64,000 nt of DNA from assembly GCF_036567765.1 (NCBI RefSeq), contig NZ_DATCTU010000032.1, positions 1 through 64,000 on the forward strand, read 5' to 3'. Source of the DNA: Pseudobacteroides sp. Lineage in GTDB: Bacteria; Bacillota; Clostridia; Acetivibrionales; DSM-2933. The translations under genes and the position numbers were made by a program. The notes beneath the pieces were generated by a model. It did not search any database. It was not told where the DNA came from and was given only the letters and a program-made list of their open reading frames with translations. Positions 9,149 to 17,761 of the stretch are shown piece by piece. The stretch's first letter is position 1. Every line of letters begins with the position of its first letter.

Positions 9149-9688
9149 CTATTTATTTCTGTTTTGCATAAGTATTTCTATGATTTCCGAGTAAATTTCC
9201 TGAGGGAATGCATGCCAGTTATCACAGATTTTGCGGGCATCGCTTTTTGTTCCGACGGTTATATTTAAATTAATCAACGAAAAATCGTCTTCATTTATCT
9301 TACATGTTACTACAAACTGATTATTATCCTCCGGTGAAAAGTCTGCAATTACAGAAGTTTCATTTTTAATCTTCTTTTTAATGCTTGATGAGGCTTCATC
9401 AATTCTGTTTTTTACCCCTAAGGGAATATGATTTATAAAATAGTTTAGAATTTCTCTGCCTTTATCGGTTGTTTTATAATATACCTTTCCTTCTGTGCTT
9501 TCGGACTGTAATAGGTTTTGCTTGCACAAGTCAATTAAAAACTGCTGGGAATAGAAGTAATTCATAAATCTGTTTTCAAGAATTATTTTAGTAATCTGAG
9601 TATTGCTAACCGGGATGTTTATTTTATTTATAACATAGAGCAAAATAAGTTTTTTTTCTGCCAATTCTTGATTTTCTTCAAAATACAT
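9149..9688 (-). CDS. DUF4364 family protein
   Basis: About 179 residues. The N-terminal half (EKKLILLYVINKINIPVSN...TDKGREILNYF) looks like a winged helix: three helices, then a hairpin (GKVYYKTTDKGRE). The C-terminal half is an alpha/beta region. DUF4364 proteins are common single genes in clostridia and are thought to be regulators; no target is known. The start at 9688 is chosen because GGAGG lies just upstream of this ATG, inside the longer frame that begins at 9700. Confidence 0.8.
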   Translation of the reverse strand: MYFEENQELAEKKLILLYVINKINIPVSNTQITKIILENRFMNYFYSQQFLIDLCKQNLLQSESTEGKVYYKTTDKGREILNYFINHIPLGVKNRIDEASSSIKKKIKNETSVIADFSPEDNNQFVVTCKINEDDFSLINLNITVGTKSDARKICDNWHAFPQEIYSEIIEILMQNRNK

Positions 9689-9847
9689 TGATGCCTCCAT
9701 ACATTATTTGATATGATATTATATTATATAATGACTTAAGTCCATCATTCTTACGCTTTAGTATTATTCATATTATGATAATTATTATACTATATTAAAA
9801 TCGATTTATCTATTATAAATGAAAAGTGCTGACATAGAAAGGATATT

Positions 9848-10525
9848 ATGAAAATTACAACTGAAGAATTAGAAAGATATATTGTACAACTTGGTGCCAC
9901 TTTTGTAGGATTTTCCGACGTAAGAGCCGCAGTAGATCCTAAACTTGCCAAATATCCATATGCCATTACAGTGGGAATCAGGTTGTCTGATGCCATTATA
10001 GATGAAATAGACGATAAGCCGACTTTTACCTATTTTAGTCACTATAGGTCGGTTAATTTTTTTATAGATCAGCTTACATTGAAAATAATGTTATTTCTCC
10101 AGGAGAAAGGGTATAAAGCTTATACAGTACCTGCATCACAATCTATTCCGGATGCGGCTGTACCTTATAGCGGAGTTTTTCCCCATAAGACAGGTGCGGT
10201 TCTGTCAGGCCTGGGGTGGATTGGTAAGAATGGCCTTTTTATACACAGTAAATATGGACCTGCTGCTAGATTGGGTACTGTATTGACAGATCTAGAGGTT
10301 GAGTGCTCAAATGACACTATCTTAAGCCAATGCGGTGAATGCAATAAGTGTGTAAAAGCTTGTCCGGCCTATGCACTGACCGGCAATGAGTGGCAGATAG
10401 GTATGGATCGAAGTGATATAGTGGACGCACAGGCCTGCTCTACCTATATGAATAAGAATTTCAAGCATATCGGAAGGGGTTCGGTTTGTGGAATTTGCAT
10501 AAATGTATGTCCGTACAGAAATTAG
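9848..10525 (+). CDS. QueG-like double [4Fe-4S] protein
   Basis: 225 residues. The C-terminal part has two ferredoxin-like cluster motifs: CGECNKCVKACP (from residue 162) and CGICINVCP (from residue 214). The central SGLGWIGKNGLFIHSKYGPAARLGTVLTD is typical of the epoxyqueuosine reductase (QueG) superfamily. At 225 residues it is shorter than true QueG and lacks its C-terminal HEAT-like part, so it is more likely a reductase relative of unknown substrate. It lies 37 nt upstream of a nitroreductase, suggesting a shared redox role. Confidence 0.8.
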   Translation: MKITTEELERYIVQLGATFVGFSDVRAAVDPKLAKYPYAITVGIRLSDAIIDEIDDKPTFTYFSHYRSVNFFIDQLTLKIMLFLQEKGYKAYTVPASQSIPDAAVPYSGVFPHKTGAVLSGLGWIGKNGLFIHSKYGPAARLGTVLTDLEVECSNDTILSQCGECNKCVKACPAYALTGNEWQIGMDRSDIVDAQACSTYMNKNFKHIGRGSVCGICINVCPYRN

Positions 10526-10562
10526 GAATATTTTTAAGAGTAGTGAGAAGGAGGGGGTAAGC

Positions 10563-11108
10563 ATGAATATCTATGACACCATAAATAATAGAGTCAGTAT
10601 AAGAGCCTATAAGAAAGACAAAATAGATTTGGAAATTGTCAAGAAGGTTGTTGAAGCTGCTTGTACAGCTCCTTCATGGGGAAATAAGCAGTGCTGGAGG
10701 TTTATTATAGTAAATAGCAGGGTGGAAAAAAATCTTATAGGTAAGGCTGCGGGACAGCCTCTTATTGCACAGGCGTGCATGGATGCTCCATACGTCATAG
10801 TTGTTTGTGCAAACCCTAAAGAATCCGGGGTGAAGAATGGGATTGAGTATTATACCTTTGACTGTGCTTTAGCTATGGAAAACCTAGTGCTTTCAGCAAC
10901 GGAGGAAGGACTTTCTACATGCATAGTCGGATGGTTTGATGAAAAGGTTGTTAAAGGAGTACTAAATATACCTGAAAATATAAGAGTAGTGGCGTTCACG
11001 CCATTAGGATATGCGTGTGATGTACCGAAGCATTCCACTAGGAAGAAACCTGAACAGATCATCTATTACAACACCTGGGATAAGAATTCCCATGAAGAAA
11101 AACAATGA
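10563..11108 (+). CDS. Nitroreductase-family flavoprotein
   Basis: 181 residues. MNIYDTINNRVSIRAYKKDKID and APSWGNKQCWRFIIV mark the FMN-binding nitroreductase fold; ENLVLSATEEGLSTCIVGWFDEK and TPLGYA complete it. The family uses NAD(P)H to reduce nitro or quinone compounds. ATG at 10563 has GAGAAGGAGGGGG upstream; the frame extends to 10503 only by running into the previous gene. Probably cotranscribed with the QueG-like gene. Confidence 0.88.
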   Translation: MNIYDTINNRVSIRAYKKDKIDLEIVKKVVEAACTAPSWGNKQCWRFIIVNSRVEKNLIGKAAGQPLIAQACMDAPYVIVVCANPKESGVKNGIEYYTFDCALAMENLVLSATEEGLSTCIVGWFDEKVVKGVLNIPENIRVVAFTPLGYACDVPKHSTRKKPEQIIYYNTWDKNSHEEKQ

Positions 11109-11150
11109 TTTTAATAAAGACGAGACGTTATACAATTTGGAGGGAATTTA

Positions 11151-11825
11151 GTGGATCATACAATAAATAGAGAACTCTTGGATATTTACCGAATGATGCT
11201 CCAAAAAAACGGTCCGAGACATTGGTGGCCGGCAGATACAAAGCTTGAAATGATTATAGGGGCAATACTTACCCAGTTTGTTTCTTGGAAGAATGTAACT
11301 ACTGCAATTGACAATTTAAAAAGACAAAAACTTTTATCTATCCAAGCTATAAATGGTATAGAAAATGAAAAGCTTGAGGAACATATAAAGTGCACCAGGT
11401 TTTTTAAGCAAAAGGCTAGAAAGCTCAAAGAGTTTTGCTCTCATATAGTAAATAATTATGACGGGGATTTGGAAAGATTTTTAAGCAAAGAAATCAAGGA
11501 ATTGAGAAGAGAGCTGCTATCATTATATGGGGTTGGTGAAGAAACTGCAGATTGCATTGTGTTATATGCAGCACATAAACCCATTTTTGTGGTAGATGCC
11601 TATACCAGAAGGATTTATTCAAGGCTTGGGTACTTTAAAGAAGATATAAAATATAAAGATATGCAGAAGTTTTTTATGGATAACCTTGAGCACGATACAG
11701 CATTGTTTAATGAATATCATGCTCAGATAGATGGAGTGGGAAGCCACTACTGTTTTTCCAAAAATCCTGACTGTAATGATTGCCCTGTTAATTTAATTTG
11801 TAAATGGAGAAAAGAAAATGGCTAA
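11151..11825 (+). CDS. Endonuclease III-like HhH-GPD DNA glycosylase
   Basis: 224 residues. Visible are the helix-hairpin-helix (LLSLYGVGEETADCIVLYA), the catalytic-Asp segment FVVDAYTRR and a C-terminal [4Fe-4S] loop CFSKNPDCNDCPVNLIC (spacing C-x6-C-x2-C-x5-C). Where Nth has a catalytic Lys (GVGRKTA), this protein has Glu (GVGEETA), so it is probably a monofunctional glycosylase for alkylated or mismatched bases rather than a bifunctional AP lyase. GTG start with GGAGGG upstream. It overlaps the next gene by 8 nt. Confidence 0.88.
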   Translation: MDHTINRELLDIYRMMLQKNGPRHWWPADTKLEMIIGAILTQFVSWKNVTTAIDNLKRQKLLSIQAINGIENEKLEEHIKCTRFFKQKARKLKEFCSHIVNNYDGDLERFLSKEIKELRRELLSLYGVGEETADCIVLYAAHKPIFVVDAYTRRIYSRLGYFKEDIKYKDMQKFFMDNLEHDTALFNEYHAQIDGVGSHYCFSKNPDCNDCPVNLICKWRKENG

Positions 11826-12426
11826 ACAATTATGGAAACCATCCACAATTTTAAATCCTGTACCTGCCGTACTGGTATCATGTGTCGATAAAGACGGGAA
11901 ACCTAATGCTATTACCATTGCATGGGCTGGTACAATTAATTCAAATCCGCCCATGCTGTCCATATCCATTAGAAAGGAGAGGTATTCACATGGGCTTATA
12001 AAAGATAAGGGGCAGTTTGTGGTTAACCTTACAACAGAAAAACTTGCCTTTGCAACAGATTTTTGCGGAGTAAAATCAGGCAGGGATATGAACAAATTAG
12101 AACACCTTAAGTTGAGCACAGTAAAAGCTTCGGTAGTTGATGTACCTCTGATAAAAGAAAGTCCTGTCAATATTGAGTGTGTGGTAAAAAATATATTGGA
12201 GCTAGGTACCCATGATATGTTTATAGCAGAAATAGTGGCTGTGAACGTAGATGAAGAGCTTCTAAACGAGGATGGTAAGCTGTGTATTGAAAAAGCAGGT
12301 CTTATATGCTATTCTCATGGTGAGTACTGGAGTCTGAAAAAGTCTTTGGGGTATTTTGGGTACTCCATAACTAAAAAAAAGAGTGTTAAAAGACGAAGGT
12401 TAGTTAATAAATCTCCAAAGAAATAA
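11818..12426 (+). CDS. Flavin reductase-like (flavoredoxin) protein
   Basis: 202 residues with the FMN-binding split-barrel pattern: PVPAVLVSCVDKDGKPNAITIAWAG, then NPPMLSISIRKERYSH and GQFVVNL. Related to flavoredoxin and the flavin reductases of two-component monooxygenases. ATG lies inside the end of the glycosylase gene (8-nt overlap), so translation is coupled. The basic tail (KKKSVKRRRLVNKSPKK) is unusual for the family. Confidence 0.85.
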   Translation: MAKQLWKPSTILNPVPAVLVSCVDKDGKPNAITIAWAGTINSNPPMLSISIRKERYSHGLIKDKGQFVVNLTTEKLAFATDFCGVKSGRDMNKLEHLKLSTVKASVVDVPLIKESPVNIECVVKNILELGTHDMFIAEIVAVNVDEELLNEDGKLCIEKAGLICYSHGEYWSLKKSLGYFGYSITKKKSVKRRRLVNKSPKK

Positions 12427-12508
12427 CATATACAAGTACAAAAAAATATAAGTATATAAAAAGAAAATATAAAATAAATAGAAAATAAATATGAAAGGCG
12501 GTATTTTT

Positions 12509-12868
12509 ATGTCATTAATTAATAACGTAGGAAAGAAAATAACAGGGGCTGGTAAGGTTGCTATAAAGGCATCAGGCAATATGGTGCAAATAACAAAGCT
12601 TAATATGGCCATCAAGTCGGAAGAAAGCAAAATTCAGGGGTTCATGGCCAATATAGGAAGCACCATATTTGATAAATACAAAGAAGGCCAGGGGATAGAC
12701 CCGGATGTAGAGACCAGTTGTGAAGAGATTGAAAAATCCATTAAAGTCATCGAAGAATTGAAGCTCAAGATAATTGATGTAAGAGATCTTAAAAAATGCC
12801 CGGGATGCAGCAATGAGATCGATAAGGATGATGTTTTCTGTTCAAAATGCGGAACTAAAGTTGACTGA
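12509..12868 (+). CDS. Zinc-ribbon protein of unknown function
   Basis: 119 residues. The N-terminal 90 are helical, with a Gly/Ala/Lys-rich start (NNVGKKITGAGKVAIKASGN) and a coiled-coil-like segment. The C-terminus is a zinc ribbon: CPGCSNEIDKDDVFCSKCG, two CxxC knuckles. ATG at 12509 is used because GGCGG lies upstream; the in-frame ATG at 12491 lacks a site. Ends at a strong shared terminator. Confidence 0.72.
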   Translation: MSLINNVGKKITGAGKVAIKASGNMVQITKLNMAIKSEESKIQGFMANIGSTIFDKYKEGQGIDPDVETSCEEIEKSIKVIEELKLKIIDVRDLKKCPGCSNEIDKDDVFCSKCGTKVD

Positions 12869-12957
12869 TAACTTATAATAATAGTATTGAAATTACATAA
12901 CCCTATAAATAGTTTTACAGTTTGGTATCTACAGAAAAGTGTTATTAATTCATAATA

Positions 12958-12996
12958 AAGAGGATGGTAAAGTTTATTGAATTTACCATCCTCTTT
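12958..12996. terminator. Bidirectional terminator between zinc-ribbon gene and pfp
   Basis: A perfect 15-bp stem, AAAGAGGATGGTAAA and its complement, with a 9-base loop, between convergent genes. A-rich on one flank and T-rich on the other, so it can end both transcripts. Confidence 0.9.
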
Positions 12997-13017
12997 ATTA
13001 TTTAAAATGCTTATATC

Positions 13018-14259
13018 TTATTTTGTAGCAAGAACTTTCTTTAACTTAGCGAATCTTGGAAGACCATCTTCTAATGGAGGGCATGATTCTCCCTGGATCA
13101 AAGGAAGAGCATAATCTATGAATTCCTTATTTAATCCATTGCCTTCTTTGTTTATCCACTCTCTAGGAATAGTCTTTTCAGTGTTTGCAACATCTGTAAG
13201 GTTCAAAAGCTTTATGTTGCACTTGTATACAGGACCTGCTTCTCTTTCGAAAGCAACCATGTAGTCAGTCTTGCCTTCAACGGCATATTTAACAGCCATT
13301 TGACCTGCGAGATATGCTTCGTTAACGTCTGTCAATGAAGCAACATGAGCAGCTGCTCTTTGTAAAAGGCTGAACTCAATTCCTCTAACCTTCTTTGCAA
13401 TCTTTTCTTTAACAATATTTGCAAGAATTGATGCAGTTCCGCCCAATTGAGCATGTCCGAAGGAGTCTTTTGCAAGGTTGGCACCCATTTCTGCCACGTA
13501 AGTACCTTTTGCATCCTTACAACCTTCTGAAACGGCTACTATAACTTTTCCTGTTTCCTTGTATACTTTGTTGGTATCTTCTAAGAATTGTTCCATGCTG
13601 AAAGGAATTTCTGGGAGGTATATAAGATCAGGTCCATTACCTTTGTATGCTGCAAGTGCTGCAGAAGCAGTAAGCCATCCGGCGTTTCTTCCCATTATTT
13701 CTAAAACTGTAATCATACCAGTGTCGTAAACTCTTGCATCATGATATACTTCCATTGTAGATGTTGCAATATATTTAGCAGCACTAGCGTAGCCTGGGCA
13801 GTGGTCAGTTCCAAAGAGGTCATTGTCTATTGTCTTGGGAACACCCATAACTCTGCACTCGTAACCAACCTTCTGCATGTATTTGCTGACCTTGTTGCAT
13901 GTATCCATTGAATCGTTTCCGCCGTTATAGAAGAAATACTTAATGTTGTATTTCTTGAATACTTCAACAAGTCTCTTGTAATCTGTTTCGTCTTCATCTG
14001 CACTCTTAAGTTTGTAACGAACTGATCCTAAAGCAGAAGATGGAGTAGTCCTTAAAAGATCCAATTCTTTAGGATCTTCCTGGCTCATATCATAAAAAAC
14101 CTCATCAAGTATTCCTTTAATACCGTGAGCTGCACCGTATACTTTAGTAATACAGGGTTGCTTTAATGCTTCCTGAATAACTCCTGCTGCACTGGCGTTT
14201 ATAACTGATGTCGGTCCGCCAGACTGACCGAATATAGCTGCACCTACCAATTCACTCAT
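13018..14259 (-). CDS. pfp: Pyrophosphate-dependent 6-phosphofructokinase
   Basis: 413 residues. GGND (113-116) replaces the GGDGS of ATP-PFK, and PKTIDND (141-147) has the Lys typical of PPi enzymes; MGRNAGWL (189-196) and GQSGGPTSVIN near the start are conserved. It phosphorylates fructose 6-phosphate with PPi, saving ATP, as in cellulolytic clostridia. ATG at 14259 follows AAGGAGG. Divergent from fba, which encodes the next glycolytic step. The phosphoryl-donor call rests on these residues only. Confidence 0.92.
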   Translation of the reverse strand: MSELVGAAIFGQSGGPTSVINASAAGVIQEALKQPCITKVYGAAHGIKGILDEVFYDMSQEDPKELDLLRTTPSSALGSVRYKLKSADEDETDYKRLVEVFKKYNIKYFFYNGGNDSMDTCNKVSKYMQKVGYECRVMGVPKTIDNDLFGTDHCPGYASAAKYIATSTMEVYHDARVYDTGMITVLEIMGRNAGWLTASAALAAYKGNGPDLIYLPEIPFSMEQFLEDTNKVYKETGKVIVAVSEGCKDAKGTYVAEMGANLAKDSFGHAQLGGTASILANIVKEKIAKKVRGIEFSLLQRAAAHVASLTDVNEAYLAGQMAVKYAVEGKTDYMVAFEREAGPVYKCNIKLLNLTDVANTEKTIPREWINKEGNGLNKEFIDYALPLIQGESCPPLEDGLPRFAKLKKVLATK

Positions 14260-14316
14260 TATGAGTACCTCCTTAAAATATATGTAATTTATTAGTTAAT
14301 TGCACGGTCACATTAA

Positions 14317-14345
14317 AATATAGCATAAGAAGGATTAAAAAGCAA
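14317..14345 (-). promoter_or_regulatory. Probable sigma-A promoter of pfp
   Basis: On the minus strand, TTGCTT (14340-14345), 17-base spacer, TATATT (14317-14322). This gives a leader of about 50 nt before the pfp ATG. Confidence 0.6.
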
Positions 14346-14504
14346 TTCTATAATTGCTATATTTATTATGTCTTCGGGAAATAATTTTTATTAGGTGATT
14401 TTTATCGTTAATTTTAAATAAACCCTTGATTTTGAAGATAAATCTGTTAAAATTAGATTTGGAATGACAAAAACTTAACAATTAAGTGGAAACTAATTAA
14501 TGGA

Positions 14505-14533
14505 ATGACATTTGAATAAGACATTCCTATAAT
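14505..14533 (+). promoter_or_regulatory. Probable sigma-A promoter of fba
   Basis: ATGACA (14505-14510), 17-base spacer, TATAAT (14528-14533). A second TATAAT lies at 14561 without a good -35. The nonamer GGAATGACA occurs twice (14461 and 14502), the second copy overlapping the -35, which could be an operator half-site pair. The 334-nt pfp-fba spacer holds no other gene. Confidence 0.55.
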
Positions 14534-14593
14534 AAGTTTAATCCCTTAAAAATAAGTTATTATAATATAATAAAAATACAAGGAGTGAACAAA

Positions 14594-15523
14594 ATGTCAT
14601 TAGTTACAACTACAGAAATGTTTAAAAAAGCCTATGAAGGCGGTTATGCAATCGGTGCATTCAATGTTAACAATATGGAAATAATCCAGGGTATTACTGA
14701 AGCGGCAAAGGAAGAAAATGCACCTTTGATACTTCAGGTATCAGCTGGAGCAAGAAAGTATGCAAACCATACATACCTTGTTAAATTGGTAGAAGCTGCT
14801 ATCCAGGAAACAGGTCTTCCAATTGCATTGCATTTGGACCACGGTGATACATTTGAACTTTGTAAGTCATGTATCGACGGCGGATTCTCATCAGTTATGA
14901 TCGACGGATCACACCATTCATTCGAAGAAAACATCAAACTCACCAAGCAGGTTGTTGATTACGCTCATGACAAGGGAGTAACTGTTGAAGGTGAATTGGG
15001 AAGACTCGCAGGTATCGAAGATGCAGTTAATGTATCTGAAAAAGACGCTGCTTTCACAGATCCTGATCAGGTTGAAGAATTTGTTAAGAGAACAGGCGTT
15101 GATTCATTAGCTATAGCTATAGGAACAAGCCACGGTGCATTCAAATTCAAAGGCGAAGCTAAATTAAGATTTGACATTCTTGAAGAAATCCAGAAGAGAC
15201 TTCCAGGTTTCCCAATAGTATTACACGGTGCATCATCAGTTATGCCTGAATATGTTGAAATAATAAACAAATTCGGAGGAAGCATGCCTGGTGCAAAGGG
15301 TGTTCCTGAAGATATGCTCAGAAAAGCTGCTTCAATGGCTGTTTGTAAAATAAACATCGACTCAGACTTAAGGCTTGCTATGACAGCTACAATCAGAAAG
15401 TATTTTGCTGAAAATCCATCACACTTTGACCCAAGACAATACTTAGGACCAGCTAGAGCAGCTATTAAAGAAGTTGTTAAGCACAAATTGGTTAATGTAT
15501 TGGGATGTAACGGAAAAGCATAA
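14594..15523 (+). CDS. fba: Class II fructose-bisphosphate aldolase
   Basis: 309 residues. Zn-binding and catalytic signatures are present: HLDHGDTFELCKSCIDGGFSS, then VEGELGRLAG, GTSHGAFKF and VLHGASS. It cleaves fructose 1,6-bisphosphate to triose phosphates. ATG at 14594 sits 8 nt after AAGGAG. Codon choice is more biased than in neighbouring genes, as expected for an abundant enzyme. Followed by a strong terminator. Confidence 0.96.
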   Translation: MSLVTTTEMFKKAYEGGYAIGAFNVNNMEIIQGITEAAKEENAPLILQVSAGARKYANHTYLVKLVEAAIQETGLPIALHLDHGDTFELCKSCIDGGFSSVMIDGSHHSFEENIKLTKQVVDYAHDKGVTVEGELGRLAGIEDAVNVSEKDAAFTDPDQVEEFVKRTGVDSLAIAIGTSHGAFKFKGEAKLRFDILEEIQKRLPGFPIVLHGASSVMPEYVEIINKFGGSMPGAKGVPEDMLRKAASMAVCKINIDSDLRLAMTATIRKYFAENPSHFDPRQYLGPARAAIKEVVKHKLVNVLGCNGKA

Positions 15524-15573
15524 GAAAACCATTAAGGTTCTAAATATTATGTAAGTAAATAAATATAATTGAT

Positions 15574-15612
15574 AAAGGTTGTTCTATTATTTCAATAGAG
15601 CAGCCTTTTATT
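15574..15612 (+). terminator. Intrinsic terminator after fba
   Basis: A 15-bp stem, AAAGGTTGTTCTATT with AATAGAGCAGCCTTT (one internal mismatch), 5-base loop, then TTATTTAT. Confidence 0.88.
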
Positions 15613-15635
15613 TATGTCTAAGAAATTATGGTGTA
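15609..15635 (+). repeat. Post-terminator repeat, copy 3
   Basis: TATTTATGTCTAAGAAATTATGGTGTAT starts in the T-tract of the fba terminator; it matches the copy after rpmA except for one base, then diverges. It lies in the leader of the next operon. Confidence 0.6.
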
Positions 15636-15681
15636 TAAAAAATACCAATATGTAAATAATATGTACCGAGGTGTTATGACA

Positions 15682-16674
15682 ATGTCTATAAAAGTGGGTA
15701 TTCCAAAGAGTTTGTTCTATTATCAAATGTATCCCTTATGGAATACATTTTTTGAAGAACTAGGTGCTGAGGTTATTACCTCCCCAAATACGACTAAAAA
15801 AATTTTAGATGAGGGTGTAAGGGTATGTGTTGATGAAGCGTGTGTACCTGTTAAACTGTTTCATGGACATGTATTAAGCATCAAAGATAAGGTGGATATT
15901 CTGTTTATTCCAAGGCTGACCAGCATTTCCAAAGGGGAGTATGTATGCCCTAAGTTCGGAGGTCTGCCTGATATGGTCAAAAGTACAGTAAAAGGGCTTC
16001 CAGAAATAATTGATGTAGAAATAAACTGGAGAAAAGCAGATAGCAATGACATTGAAAGTATTATCACAATAGGCAGTTTCATAGTTAAGGATGAAAAGGC
16101 TATAAAAAATGCATATAAAAAAGCAGTGGATAAATTCAATGATTATAATGAAGACATTAAAAAAGGGTTTATGCCTGAAGATGATAAAAACAGAAAGAGC
16201 AATCTATTCGTAGTAAAGGACAGCGGTATTATAAATATAGCCGTCATAGGACATCCATACAACCTCTATGACAGTTATATAAATATGAATCTATTTAAGA
16301 AACTGAGGGCTAACGGCGTAAACATAATAACACAAGAGATGATTGGCGAGGATGTTATCAATCTTCATGCGAGAAAGCTTAATAAAAGGGTCTTCTGGAA
16401 CTTTGGAAGAAAGGCATTAGGATCTGTTATGCATATGATAGAGGGCAGTGATATAAAAGGGATGATATTTCTAATGTCATTCGGGTGCGGTATAGATTCT
16501 TTTATTGGGGATTTGGCGGAAAGAATGATAAGGAGGCATACCGATATACCGTTTATATATGTAACAATCGATGAGCATTCAGGCCAAGCAGGTCTTGATA
16601 CCAGATTGGAAGCATTTATTGATATGATAAGGTGGAGGGATAAGAATGAAGTTGACATTTCCGCATATGGGTAA
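15682..16674 (+). CDS. DUF2229 acyl-CoA dehydratase activase-related protein (first)
   Basis: 330 residues, beginning MSIKVGIPKSLFYYQMYPLWNTFFEELGAEV, typical of DUF2229. Conserved cysteines occur in VCVDEACVPVKLFHGHV and in MSFGCGIDSF. DUF2229 is usually part of a large fused protein with two activase domains; here it is a separate gene. ATG at 15682 is nine bases after CGAGGTG. Overlaps the next gene by 29 nt. Probably part of a cluster-bearing assembly that accepts electrons from the ATPase encoded two genes downstream; the substrate is unknown. Confidence 0.8.
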   Translation: MSIKVGIPKSLFYYQMYPLWNTFFEELGAEVITSPNTTKKILDEGVRVCVDEACVPVKLFHGHVLSIKDKVDILFIPRLTSISKGEYVCPKFGGLPDMVKSTVKGLPEIIDVEINWRKADSNDIESIITIGSFIVKDEKAIKNAYKKAVDKFNDYNEDIKKGFMPEDDKNRKSNLFVVKDSGIINIAVIGHPYNLYDSYINMNLFKKLRANGVNIITQEMIGEDVINLHARKLNKRVFWNFGRKALGSVMHMIEGSDIKGMIFLMSFGCGIDSFIGDLAERMIRRHTDIPFIYVTIDEHSGQAGLDTRLEAFIDMIRWRDKNEVDISAYG

Positions 16675-17761
16675 TACATATATCCCGGTTAAGGCTATGC
16701 TTGACGACCTTGGTGTAAATTGTATAATTCCACCCTTTAATAATAAAAAGGCACTTGAAATAGGAACCAAGCTTGCTCCTGAATTAGCTTGCCTCCCGCT
16801 TAAGATAAACCTGGGTAATTTTATACAGGCATATGAAATGGGTGCTGATTCAATACTAATGACAGGCGGATGCGGTCCCTGCAGATTTGGATACTATTGC
16901 GAGATGCACAGGGAGATATTAAGTGATATGGGAGTGGATATGAAGGTAATCACTCTGGATATTCCGGGAAATGATTATAACAAGCTGTTAAATAATGTAA
17001 GGGAAATAACAGGCGGATTAAACATATATAAGATTTTAAAAGCAGTAAAAAATACGGTGGAAGTTTCCAAAAAGGTAGATGAACTTGAAAGGCTGACTTT
17101 TAAGATACGGCCCAGGGAAATACATAAGGGAGCGACTGATAAAATTTACAGGTCCTTTCTTTATAGCATTCTAAAAATAAAGGGCTCAAGGAACATTAAG
17201 AAACATATTGATAAAGCCAGGAATAAGCTGCTGGAGATTCAAACCGACAAGGAAATGAAGCCAATAAGGGTGGGAATTGTCGGAGAGATATATACAACTA
17301 ACGATCCCTATTCAAATCTATATATAGAATCAAGGCTTGGAAATGAAGGAATAGAAGTTACAAGGCCTGTTACAGTCAGCGGCTGGATTATTGATCATAT
17401 GATTAAAAAGGCTTTACATCTAAAAGGAGACGAGAGGTATAAGGAGGCCGCAAAACCATACTTAGGCACGATGATAGGCGGACATTCTCAGGAAACCATA
17501 GGTAATACTGTCTTATTTGCAAAGGATGGCTATGATGGTGTCGTTCAGATATTTCCTCTTGGTTGTATGCCTGAGATTGTATCGGAGAGCATCTTGCCCT
17601 CTATTGAAAGGGATTTTAAAATACCGGTAATGTCGTTGATAATTGATGAAATGACTGGGGAAGCAGGCTATATGACTCGAGTTGAAGCATTTATAGATTT
17701 GCTGAAAAGAAGAAGGGAGATAGATGCATTTGAAGGAAAAGGGATGTTATCTTGGAATTGA
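16646..17761 (+). CDS. Acyl-CoA dehydratase activase-related protein (second)
   Basis: 371 residues. MKLTFPHMGNTYIPVKAMLDDLG is followed by conserved Cys segments ELACLPLKINLGN and GGCGPCRFGYYCEM, probable [4Fe-4S] ligands, and near the end QIFPLGCMPEIVSESILP. This resembles the second half of fused DUF2229/activase proteins and the 2-hydroxyacyl-CoA dehydratase fold. GGAGGG precedes the ATG. It overlaps both neighbours (29 and 38 nt), so the three genes form one tightly coupled operon. Confidence 0.78.
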   Translation: MKLTFPHMGNTYIPVKAMLDDLGVNCIIPPFNNKKALEIGTKLAPELACLPLKINLGNFIQAYEMGADSILMTGGCGPCRFGYYCEMHREILSDMGVDMKVITLDIPGNDYNKLLNNVREITGGLNIYKILKAVKNTVEVSKKVDELERLTFKIRPREIHKGATDKIYRSFLYSILKIKGSRNIKKHIDKARNKLLEIQTDKEMKPIRVGIVGEIYTTNDPYSNLYIESRLGNEGIEVTRPVTVSGWIIDHMIKKALHLKGDERYKEAAKPYLGTMIGGHSQETIGNTVLFAKDGYDGVVQIFPLGCMPEIVSESILPSIERDFKIPVMSLIIDEMTGEAGYMTRVEAFIDLLKRRREIDAFEGKGMLSWN

